This document shows positions 39,729 to 48,024 of a stretch of 64,000 nucleotides of DNA, in pieces. The stretch spans positions 1 to 64,000 of the forward strand of contig NZ_SCVD01000014.1 of NCBI RefSeq assembly GCF_004297125.1, read 5' to 3'. Numbering within the stretch: position 1 is the first letter of the stretch; every line of letters starts with the position of its first letter. The notes below the pieces were generated by a model that was not told the DNA's origin, searched no databases, and saw only the letters and a list, made by a program, of their open reading frames with translations. The position numbers were made by a program, and so were the translations under genes. This stretch comes from Phenylobacterium sp. GTDB lineage: Bacteria; Pseudomonadota; Alphaproteobacteria; Caulobacterales; Caulobacteraceae.

Positions 39729-41855
39729 TCAGCTCGTCCGGCCGGCGGCGTCCAGGGCCTTGACCACGACGCCTTCGGTCAGGATCGACGGCAGGATAGC
39801 CGGATCGCCCCCCTTTGCGCCATACACGAGGTAGAGCGGCACGCCGGCCCGGCCGAACCGGGCCAGTTCCGCAGCGATCTCGCCGTCGCGCCTGGTCCAG
39901 TCGGCCTTGAGGTAGACGGCGTTGTTGCGCTTCAGCGCCTCGGACACGGCGTTGGTGGAGAGCGCCACCCGGTCGTTGACCTGGCAGCTGACACACCAGG
40001 CGGCGGTATAGTTGACCAGCACCGGCCGGCCTTCGGCCTGCAGGGAGGCCAGCCGCTGCGGCGTATAGGCCTCGTCGTCCAGCTTGGCCTCGCCGGAGGA
40101 TTCCGCGGCGCTGGCGGTGGAATAGGCCGGCCAGATGGCCCCGCCGCCGATGGCGATGGCGCCCAGGACGGTCGCGGCCGCGGCCAGGCCCACGTGATGG
40201 CGGCCGATCGCGTGCTGGCGCTGGGCGGCGCCGGCGATCCAGGCGGCCAGGGCCAGCAGCACGGCGGCGCCCAGGATGCGCGGCACCGCGTCCGACCCCA
40301 CCTGCACAGTCAGCACCCAGACCAGCCAGGCCACGGCGGCGTACATCGGGAAGGCCAGGGCCTTCTTGAAGATGTCCATCCACGGGCCCGGACGCGGCAG
40401 GCGCGCCAGCAGCCCGGGCACGAAGGCGACGGCCACGAAAGGCAGGGCGAACCCGATGGCGAGCGCCAGGAACACCACCAGGGCGGCGACCGGCGGCTGG
40501 GTCAGGGCCCAGCCCAGGGCGGGACCCATGAAGGGCGCCGTGCAGGGCGCCGCCACCACCACGGCCAGGGCGCCGGTGAAGAAGCTGCCGGCCAGGCCGC
40601 CGCGGGTGGCGAGACCCGTGCCCACGCCTTGCAGCGAGGTCCCCATCTCGAAGACGCCGGAGAGGTTCAGGGCCACCAGCAGCATCAGCAGCGCCAGCCC
40701 CGCCACCACCGGCGGATCCTGGAGCTGGAAGCCCCAGCCGACCGCGGACCCCGCCGCCCGCAAGGCGATCAGCAGGCCGGCCAGCGCCAGGAACGTGACC
40801 AGCACGCCGGCCCCGAACGCCAGGCCCTGGCGGCGCGCCTCGGCGTGTTCTCCGCCGTGGCCGGCCAGGGAGGCGGCCTTCATGGCCAGCACCGGGAAGA
40901 CGCAGGGCATCAGGTTCAGGATCAGCCCGCCGACGAGCGCGAAGAAGGCCGCCGAGGCCAGGCCCAGGTTCGCGGCGCCGGCCGGCGCCGCCAGCTTCAC
41001 GGGCGGCGGGCCCAGGCCCGCGGCGGCGGCCGGCAGCGGACCGGGCGTCGCGCTCACCTCGTAGGCCTTGCCGCCGACGCTCAGCACTCCGGCCAGGTCC
41101 TTGGGCGGGGTCGGCGACTGGAAGTCGTAGCCGGGGGCGATCGACAGCGTCAGTCCGTCCGGTCCGCGCTCGATCGCCTGGGGCTTGGCATGGTCGATGA
41201 CCGTGCCGGAGAACGGGAAGAAATAGGCCCCGGCCATGTCGGCGCCCTTCAGCACCGCGCCGGTGATGGCCAGTTTCACGACCTGGCCCTGCTTCTCGAA
41301 GGCGCCGGTCAGGCCCGCGGGCTTGGGCGCCTCGGCCAGGGTCTTGGCGATCGCCGCGCCCCACTTGGGATCGGCGGGCGCCGGGCCGTCCGTCACCGGC
41401 AGCGCCAGCGTCAGGACGGCGTCCTCGGGAATGCAGATGTCGGCGCACACCAGGAAGGCGGCCGCCCCCTTGAGCGTCACCGTCTCGCCCGGCCGGGCGT
41501 TGGCGGGGGCGGTGAGCGCCACCGGCAGCAGCACCTCGTCCTCGTAGCCGTAGTTGGTCAGGGGACCGATCGGCAGGCGGTGCGGCGTGGGCCAGGTGAA
41601 GCCCGAGGCGCTCCAGCCGGGGGGCAAGGTCCACACCAGCTTGGTGGCCTCGCCACTGTCGCCGGCGTTCCGCCAATAGGTGTGCCAGCCCTTCTGGATC
41701 TTCTGCCGCAGCGCCACGTGGATCGTCTGGCCGGGCGCGATCCCCTGTGTCGCCGAAACCAGCTCGGCGGTCAGGTGGCCGGTGTTGACCGGCTGGGCGA
41801 GCGCCACGCTTGAGAAGAGGAGGGCGCAAATCGCGCCCAGCAGAAACCGCATCAT
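39729..41855 (-). CDS. DsbD-type thiol:disulfide interchange protein
   Basis: Moves electrons from cytosolic thioredoxin to periplasmic acceptors. The 708-residue protein has a signal peptide (MMRFLLGAICALLFSSVALA) and an N-terminal periplasmic domain with a CADIC cysteine pair of the ScsB/DsbD-alpha type. About eight membrane helices follow, with the catalytic cysteines in NLMPCVFPVLAMK and VVAAPCTAPFMG. The C-terminal thioredoxin domain carries YTAAWCVSCQVND. The ATG pair at 41855 fits the signal peptide. Paired with the redoxin downstream. Confidence 0.9.
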   Translation of the reverse strand: MMRFLLGAICALLFSSVALAQPVNTGHLTAELVSATQGIAPGQTIHVALRQKIQKGWHTYWRNAGDSGEATKLVWTLPPGWSASGFTWPTPHRLPIGPLTNYGYEDEVLLPVALTAPANARPGETVTLKGAAAFLVCADICIPEDAVLTLALPVTDGPAPADPKWGAAIAKTLAEAPKPAGLTGAFEKQGQVVKLAITGAVLKGADMAGAYFFPFSGTVIDHAKPQAIERGPDGLTLSIAPGYDFQSPTPPKDLAGVLSVGGKAYEVSATPGPLPAAAAGLGPPPVKLAAPAGAANLGLASAAFFALVGGLILNLMPCVFPVLAMKAASLAGHGGEHAEARRQGLAFGAGVLVTFLALAGLLIALRAAGSAVGWGFQLQDPPVVAGLALLMLLVALNLSGVFEMGTSLQGVGTGLATRGGLAGSFFTGALAVVVAAPCTAPFMGPALGWALTQPPVAALVVFLALAIGFALPFVAVAFVPGLLARLPRPGPWMDIFKKALAFPMYAAVAWLVWVLTVQVGSDAVPRILGAAVLLALAAWIAGAAQRQHAIGRHHVGLAAAATVLGAIAIGGGAIWPAYSTASAAESSGEAKLDDEAYTPQRLASLQAEGRPVLVNYTAAWCVSCQVNDRVALSTNAVSEALKRNNAVYLKADWTRRDGEIAAELARFGRAGVPLYLVYGAKGGDPAILPSILTEGVVVKALDAAGRTS

Positions 41856-41988
41856 GACCCCAAGCTGCGCCGGCCTTGTGGGCGCTATATGGCGTGCCTG
41901 TGTCCATAGCGCAAAGCGGGCTCGACTCGGGCCCCTCGCGGGCCATGATCGACGAATCGCGTCTTCCGCCGAGCAGGAGTTCCGCCGG

Positions 41989-42381
41989 GTGCCCGCTTCC
42001 TTCGACGACATCGACATCGGCCAGGTGGTTTCGCTGGGGGCGGCGGGGGTGGATCCCGCGGCCCTGGAGGCGTTCGTGACGGCCTTCGCGCCCGGCTGGG
42101 CTGTGGAACGCGGGGCGCCGGACGCCATGGTCTATGCGATCTGGGCCAGGCTGGATGCGGTGGCCGCCACCGACTGGCCGCAGACCAAGCGCCTGGGGGT
42201 CGATGCGCTGCGCTGGATGCGCAACCCACCGGCCGGCGAACTGCTGCGAGGGCGGATGACGGTGATGGCCAAGGACCCGGTCGGCGACGGCAAGGGCATC
42301 GTCATCGCCCAGCACGACCTGCTCGACGAGGCAGGCAGGCTGGTGTTCAGCTGCCTGACCCGGAGCGTGTTCCAGAGGTAG
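41989..42381 (+). CDS. Small hot-dog-fold protein (possibly MaoC-like)
   Basis: A 130-residue protein beginning VPASFDDIDIGQVVSLG, which resembles the N-terminus of MaoC-like dehydratase or hot-dog domains; the C-terminal DLLDEAGRLVFSCLTRSVF fits a hot-dog strand pattern. The GTG at 41989 is preceded by AGGAG at a 9-nt spacing, the best start signal in the region. The catalytic D-x4-H of true MaoC hydratases is not obvious. Divergent from dsbD; its end meets the sapC end across a bidirectional hairpin. Confidence 0.65.
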   Translation: MPASFDDIDIGQVVSLGAAGVDPAALEAFVTAFAPGWAVERGAPDAMVYAIWARLDAVAATDWPQTKRLGVDALRWMRNPPAGELLRGRMTVMAKDPVGDGKGIVIAQHDLLDEAGRLVFSCLTRSVFQR

Positions 42382-42384
42382 TTT

Positions 42385-42405
42385 CCCTCCCCATCAAGGG
42401 GAGGG
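42385..42405. terminator. Bidirectional hairpin between convergent genes
   Basis: CCCTCCCC-ATCAA-GGGGAGGG, an 8-bp perfect stem in the 34-bp gap between two converging stops. A TTT lies before it on one side and AAAGG after it on the other. It probably ends both transcripts. Confidence 0.55.
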
Positions 42406-42415
42406 AGGAAAGGTC

Positions 42416-43216
42416 TTAGGCGTTCGCGGCTTGCGGCTGCTGCGCGGCGGCCTTGGTGAGCGCCAGCGCGATCATGCGGTCCCAGCCGACCAGCGAGTGC
42501 ATGTGGGCGTAGATCTGGCCGAGCGCGCCGTTGTCGCGCAGCTCGACGAACTTCGCGGCGGGCAGGGCGTTCAGCTTCTCTTCCGAGACGCCGAAGTACT
42601 CGGCGATCTTCTGGGTCTCGCCCTGGGTGCCGTCCGGGTTGGCCGGGGTGAAGGTGGCTTCCTTGGTCTCGAACAGGTCCAGGTCCTTGAGGATCTGCAC
42701 GAAGCTGACCGTCCGCTGACGCTCGACCTCGAAGTTGTTGCAGAACTCGATGCAGTTCTTCGTGTACTCGGTCGGTTCGCCGTTGGCCTCGAAGAAGGCC
42801 ATGTCATAGCCCTTGTCGACGATGAACTCGGCGTTGCGGTCGATGCACAGGACCATCTGGTTGTTCTGCTCGTCGTTGGCGAACACGAACGGATAGCGGC
42901 GCACATAGGCCGGGATGTAGATGCCGCTCTCGAACGTGCCGTCGTCCTTGACGAACATGTTCTCGCCGGCGTTCAGGCCCATCACCGCGATCGGCAGCTT
43001 CTCGTCGCCCACGAAGATGATCGGGCCGGTCACGGCGGCCAGCGGGAACTCGCCCACGGTCAGCGGGATGGCGTGGCCGACCTTGGCGAACTTGAAGGGT
43101 CCGTCCATCCGCTTCACGCCGATCTTGGAGTGCAGCTCCTTCGCCAGCGGCTCGGGCTTGGAATAGAACAGCACGTTCCCGGACAGCTGGCCGGCGGGCA
43201 TTTGGGTCTCGGACAT
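42416..43216 (-). CDS. SapC-family protein
   Basis: A 266-residue protein of the SapC family (named from an S-layer-associated gene; molecular role not established). Recognisable stretches are HAIPLTVGEFPLAAVTGPII, SGIYIPAYVRRYPFVFA and LCIDRNAEFIVDKGYDMAFF. No signal peptide or membrane segment is visible. The C-terminus is Ala/Gln-rich. Divergent from the MaoC-type gene at 43391 across a 174-bp gap that should hold both promoters; no strong box is evident there. Confidence 0.85.
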   Translation of the reverse strand: MSETQMPAGQLSGNVLFYSKPEPLAKELHSKIGVKRMDGPFKFAKVGHAIPLTVGEFPLAAVTGPIIFVGDEKLPIAVMGLNAGENMFVKDDGTFESGIYIPAYVRRYPFVFANDEQNNQMVLCIDRNAEFIVDKGYDMAFFEANGEPTEYTKNCIEFCNNFEVERQRTVSFVQILKDLDLFETKEATFTPANPDGTQGETQKIAEYFGVSEEKLNALPAAKFVELRDNGALGQIYAHMHSLVGWDRMIALALTKAAAQQPQAANA

Positions 43217-43390
43217 AACAAGCCTTCGAAATCGTGGAGCGGGGACGCCGGCGGCCGGGTCTCGCGCGCGAGGTCGCCTCCTCTAGCCGATCCGGATACC
43301 GGCGGCAAATGCGGCGCGCCGCTTGCGCCCGCGGCCATCCGCCCCTTCAATCGGCGGAGCAAGAACAGAGACGAAAAAGCGGGGAGCGCG

Positions 43391-44263
43391 ATGCCCATCT
43401 ACTATCCCGACATCCTGGACCAGGGGACCAGGCCCAAGACCTTCAGCTACGGCGACAAGGACGTGATGCTCTACGCCCTTGGGATCGGCCTGGGCGCCGA
43501 CCCCATGAACGAGACCGAGCTGGCCTTCGTCTACGAGAAGGGGCTGAAGGTCGTGCCCACCGCCGCCACGGTGCTGGCCTCGGGCCGCGGCGAGCCGCTG
43601 CCGACCAAGGAAGGCCACCGCCCCAGCGCGCCCAACTACCTGATGCTGGTCCACGGCGAGCAGAAGGTGGAACTGCACCGGCCGCTGCCGAGCGCGGGCA
43701 CGTTCACCGCCGAGAGCCGCACCATCGGCGCTTTCGACAAGGGCAAGGACAAGGGCGCGGTGTTGGTCAGCGAGACCATCTGGCGCGACGAGGCCGGCGA
43801 AAAGGTCGTGACCCTGACCGGCTCCAGCTTCTGCCGCGCGGACGGCGGCTTCGGCGGGCCGTCGGAAGGCGCGCCCGAGCCGCATCCCGTGCCGGCCCGC
43901 AAGCCGGACATCTCCGTGGACATCGCCACCCGCGAGGACCAGGCGCTGCTCTACCGCCTGAACGGCGACCGCAACCCCCTGCATTCCGACCCGGAGAGCG
44001 CCCGGCGCTCGGGCTTTCCGCGCCCGATCCTCCACGGCCTCTGCACCTACGGGATCACCTGCCGCGCCGTGCTGCAGGAGATCGTGGACTGGAACCCCGA
44101 ACGCATCGCCAGCCACCAGGTGCGCTTCTCGGCGCCGGTCTTCCCGGGCGAGACCATCACGGTCGACCTGTGGCGCGACGGGAACGTGATCTCGTTCGAG
44201 GCTCGGGTTAAGGAGCGTGGCGTGACCGTCATCAAGAACGGCAAGACCGTCCTTAGAAGCTGA
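43391..44263 (+). CDS. MaoC-type (R)-specific enoyl-CoA hydratase 2 homologue
   Basis: A 290-residue double-hot-dog protein that hydrates trans-2-enoyl-CoA to (R)-3-hydroxyacyl-CoA. The hydratase-2 motif is in LYRLNGDRNPLHSDPESARR (Asp and His catalytic pair) followed by GFPRPILHGLCTYG. The N-terminal half, MPIYYPDILDQ and LYALGIGLGAD, is the degenerate hot-dog repeat typical of eukaryotic-like peroxisomal hydratase 2. GGGGAG is 4 nt before the ATG. It may feed beta-oxidation or PHA precursors. Confidence 0.92.
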   Translation: MPIYYPDILDQGTRPKTFSYGDKDVMLYALGIGLGADPMNETELAFVYEKGLKVVPTAATVLASGRGEPLPTKEGHRPSAPNYLMLVHGEQKVELHRPLPSAGTFTAESRTIGAFDKGKDKGAVLVSETIWRDEAGEKVVTLTGSSFCRADGGFGGPSEGAPEPHPVPARKPDISVDIATREDQALLYRLNGDRNPLHSDPESARRSGFPRPILHGLCTYGITCRAVLQEIVDWNPERIASHQVRFSAPVFPGETITVDLWRDGNVISFEARVKERGVTVIKNGKTVLRS

Positions 44264-44277
44264 GTGGGACCCAAGCT

Positions 44278-45051
44278 TTGATCCGACATCTCCTGACCGC
44301 CGCGGCGGTCTGCGCCCTGTCCGCCTGCGCCTCGGCCTCGGCGCCGAGCCGGGCCGACGACCCGTCCATGGGCTCGCCGCCCGCCAAGGTCGCCGGCTAC
44401 TTCGCCACCAACCCGCTGGACGGCAGGGCGATCCTGGGCCCGCCGCCCGCGCCGGACTCGGCCCACGGCAAGGCCGACCGGGCGACGTTCGAGGACACGC
44501 GCAAGCTGGAGGGCTCGCCACGCTGGAAGACGGCGATCCAGGACAACGACCTGTGGGGCGGCGGGGCGCTGAAACGCTTCTCCTGCGCGATGGATGTCGA
44601 CCTGAACGACAGGCAGACGCCGGCGACCTGGAGGATCCTGCACAAGATCGAGCTGGACGCCCGCACGGTCGGCACGCCGGCCAAGGACTTCTACGACCGC
44701 AAGCGCCCGCTGATCGGCAACGACGCCCCGCTGTGCGTGCCGCGCGAGGACTGGATGAAGACCAACGCGTCCTATCCGTCCGGCCACGCCATGGTCGCCT
44801 GGTCGTGGGGCCTGGTCCTGGCCGAGCTCAAGCCCGCGAAGGCCGATCCGCTGCTGACCCTCGGCCGCGAGTCCGGCGAGAGCCGTGTGATCTGCGGCGT
44901 CCACTTCCCCTCGGACGTCGAGGCGGGCCGCAGCCTGGGCGCCGCCATGGTCGCGCGCCTGCATTCCGAGCCGGCCTTCCAGGCCGACATGGCGGCGGCG
45001 AGGCGCGAGATCGCCGCGGCGAAGGTGAAGCCGGCGGGGTGTTCCGGCTAG
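44278..45051 (+). CDS. Class A non-specific acid phosphatase, lipoprotein
   Basis: PAP2-superfamily phosphatase, 257 residues. The phosphatase motif K-x6-R-P / P-S-G-H / S-R-x5-H-x3-D is complete: KDFYDRKRPL, NASYPSGHAMVAW and GESRVICGVHFPSDVEAG. The N-terminus MIRHLLTAAAVCALSACAS has a lipobox (LSAC), so it is probably anchored to the outer membrane or periplasmic face. TTG start at 44278, 14 nt after the MaoC gene stop, so likely co-transcribed. It would release phosphate from organic phosphoesters. Confidence 0.9.
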   Translation: MIRHLLTAAAVCALSACASASAPSRADDPSMGSPPAKVAGYFATNPLDGRAILGPPPAPDSAHGKADRATFEDTRKLEGSPRWKTAIQDNDLWGGGALKRFSCAMDVDLNDRQTPATWRILHKIELDARTVGTPAKDFYDRKRPLIGNDAPLCVPREDWMKTNASYPSGHAMVAWSWGLVLAELKPAKADPLLTLGRESGESRVICGVHFPSDVEAGRSLGAAMVARLHSEPAFQADMAAARREIAAAKVKPAGCSG

Positions 45052-45152
45052 AGCGCTTTCCGGCGAAGTGGATACCGGTTCGCCGCCAGAAAGCGCGACA
45101 AGGCAAAGGCCTGGAGCGCAGATCCGATTCAATCGGAGCGAATGGCGCTCCA
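45051..45152. repeat. Dispersed palindromic repeat, long form
   Basis: GAGCGCTTTC-CGGCGAA-GTGGATACCGG-TTCGCCG-x-GAAAGCGC (45051-45096) has the same layout as 23433-23481. It is followed by a second half with GAGCGCAGATCCGATTCAATCGGA and a closing GCGCTCC at about 45152. It starts one base from the phosphatase stop. Together with the small gene below it fills most of the 434-bp stretch 45052-45485; the remaining 45326-45485 shows nothing recognisable. Confidence 0.75.
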
Positions 45153-45163
45153 GAGGGCAGGCC

Positions 45164-45325
45164 TCACGTCCATCCGAACGCCCACGCGACGGCCCAGATG
45201 ATGCAACCCCACAGGCCGAGGGAGACCGCCACCGCCAGGAGCAGGCCGTAGCCCCTCGGGAGCGCGCGGCGGCGCGTCCGCGTACGTTTGCTGGCGCGGA
45301 AGCGGTGGAAGAGGACGTCGTGCAT
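45164..45325 (-). CDS. Putative single-pass membrane microprotein (53 aa)
   Basis: Reading the minus strand from the ATG at 45325 gives 53 codons to a TGA at 45164. The first half is basic (MHDVLFHRFRASKRTRTRRR) and the second half is one hydrophobic helix (YGLLLAVAVSLGLWGCII then WAVAWAFGW). This positive-inside/helix layout is typical of real membrane microproteins. The codons favour G/C in the third position. The Shine-Dalgarno is weak. It lies downstream of the GNAT gene at 45486 (160-bp gap). Function unknown. Confidence 0.5.
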   Translation of the reverse strand: MHDVLFHRFRASKRTRTRRRALPRGYGLLLAVAVSLGLWGCIIWAVAWAFGWT

Positions 45326-45485
45326 CAGGCGGGGCCCCGGATGACGAGTACAGCGTGGGAAGCTCTACTACTGGAGCAGCCAAGCTCTACCGACAGGTGA
45401 GTCGCTGCAATCAGGGGTTTTACGTAGTTGGGCGGCCAAGTGGCCTGGCCGAGCCGCTTGGGCGCCGCCGACGCGGCTTCGGCCA

Positions 45486-46022
45486 TCAGGTCCCCGGCCG
45501 CTTCGCCACGAACACGACATGCCGCCGCAAGGGGTGATCCTCGGCCAGCACCGGGTGATCGAAATCCCTCGCCGGATCGTGGGCCATGCCGATGCGGCGC
45601 ATGACGGCCTGGGAGCGGAAGTTGTTGTGGGCCGTGAAGGCGATCAGCTCATCGAGGCCGAGGTTCGCGAAACCCCAGGCCAGGACCGCGGCGGCCCCCT
45701 CGGTGGCCAGGCCGGTCCCTTGCGCTTCGGGCGTCAGCCGCCAGCCCAGCTCCACGCCGGGCGCGGGCGGCAACTCGTCGCGCACCCGCTGCAGGCCGAT
45801 CATCCCGATCAGCTTGCCGTCGGCCCTCCGCTCGGCGGCGAAGAAGCCGTAGCCGTGCTGCGCGATCTGGGCGTTCACCCGCTCGATCGTGGCGTCGGTC
45901 TGGACGGCGCTGATCGGGCCGCCCAGCCATTCGTTGACGCGCGGATCGGCGTTGATCGCGGCCATCGGCGCGCGGTCGTCCTCGCGGAACGCCCGCAGGA
46001 TCAGGCGCCCCGTTTCGATCAC
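45486..46022 (-). CDS. GNAT-family N-acetyltransferase (RimJ/RimL type)
   Basis: A 178-residue acetyltransferase: ETGRLILRAFREDDRAPMAA at the start, WRLTPEAQGTGLATEGAAAV as the acetyl-CoA loop, and FTAHNNFRSQAVMRRIGM near the end. The GTG at 46022 overlaps the aguB stop as GTGA, so it is translated with the agmatine genes. That coupling suggests a substrate linked to putrescine or its precursors, but the RimJ/L family also acetylates protein N-termini and antibiotics; the substrate is open. Confidence 0.9.
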   Translation of the reverse strand: MIETGRLILRAFREDDRAPMAAINADPRVNEWLGGPISAVQTDATIERVNAQIAQHGYGFFAAERRADGKLIGMIGLQRVRDELPPAPGVELGWRLTPEAQGTGLATEGAAAVLAWGFANLGLDELIAFTAHNNFRSQAVMRRIGMAHDPARDFDHPVLAEDHPLRRHVVFVAKRPGT

Positions 46023-46896
46023 GCCGGCCGGGGCCCGGTCAGCGCGCCGTAGAGGTCGGTGCGGCGGTCGCGGAAGAAGCCCCAGGCGGCGCGGTGGGCG
46101 GTCAGGAAGTCCAGGTCGAAGGTCGCCTTCAGCACGCCCTCGTCCTCGCGGCCCAGCGCGGCCACGAGGTCGCCGCGGTGGTCGGCGATGAAGCTGGAGC
46201 CGTAGAACTGCTGGCCGCCGTTGGGATAGCCCTCCCACGGTTCGAAGCCCGTGCGGTTGGCGCCGACCACGGGGATCACGTTCGACACCGCGTGGCCCTG
46301 CATGGCGCGGCGCCAGGGCGCGGCGGTGTCCAGGGTGGGGTCGTGCGGCTCCGAGCCGATGGCTGTGGGGTACAGCAGCACCTCGGCGCCCATCAGGGTC
46401 ATGGCGCGCGCGCACTCCGGGTACCACTGGTCCCAGCAGATGCCGACGCCGATCCGACCGAAGCGGGTGTCCCAGACCTTGAAGCCGGTGTCGCCGGGCC
46501 GGAAGTAGTACTTCTCCATATAGCCCGGACCGTCGGGGATGTGGCTCTTGCGGTAGACGCCCATCAGGCTGCCGTCCGCGTCCACCATCACCAGGCTGTT
46601 GAAATAGTGCGGCCCCTCGCGCTCGAAGATCGAGATCGGCAGGACCACGCCTAGTTCCCTGGCCAGCGGCGCCAGGGCCGTGACGCACGGGTGCTCGCGC
46701 CACGGATGGGCGGTGGCGAACCAGCGCTCCTCCTGGGCCACGCAGAAGTAGGGCCCTTGGAACAGCTCGGACGGCAGGATCACCTGGGCGCCGTCAGCGG
46801 CCGCCTCGCGGATCAGGGCCTCGGTCTTCCCGATGTTGGCCGCCAGGTCCTCGCCATACGAGGCCTGCAGGGCGGCGACGGTGATCGTTCGCGACA

Positions 46897-46897
<1 letters not shown>
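46019..46897 (-). CDS. aguB: N-carbamoylputrescine amidase
   Basis: Nitrilase-superfamily enzyme that turns N-carbamoylputrescine into putrescine, CO2 and ammonia. The 292-residue protein has the Glu-Lys-Cys triad: VILPSELFQGPYFC, VYRKSHIPDGPGYMEKYYF and VGICWDQWYPE. The ATG at 46897 shares one base with the aguA stop. It forms a two-step pathway with AguA. Confidence 0.95.
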
Positions 46898-47889
<992 letters not shown>

Positions 47890-47961
47890 TCTGGGTCCGA
47901 CCTCCAAAGCCGCGCGCATGTGGCCCCGGCGCTCACCTGCGTCAAGCGCCGCCCACAAACG

Positions 47962-47993
47962 AAAAAGGGCGGCCGCATCGCTGCGGCCGCCCC
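47962..47993 (-). terminator. Rho-independent terminator of the TonB-dependent receptor gene
   Basis: Minus-strand stem GGGCGGCCGCA / TGCGGCCGCCC (11 bp perfect), 4-nt loop, followed by TTTTTCGTTT. It lies about 30 nt past the receptor stop and insulates aguA. Confidence 0.85.
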
Positions 47994-48024
47994 CTCGCGA
48001 AGTCCGGTCCCGGACCTGCCGGTC

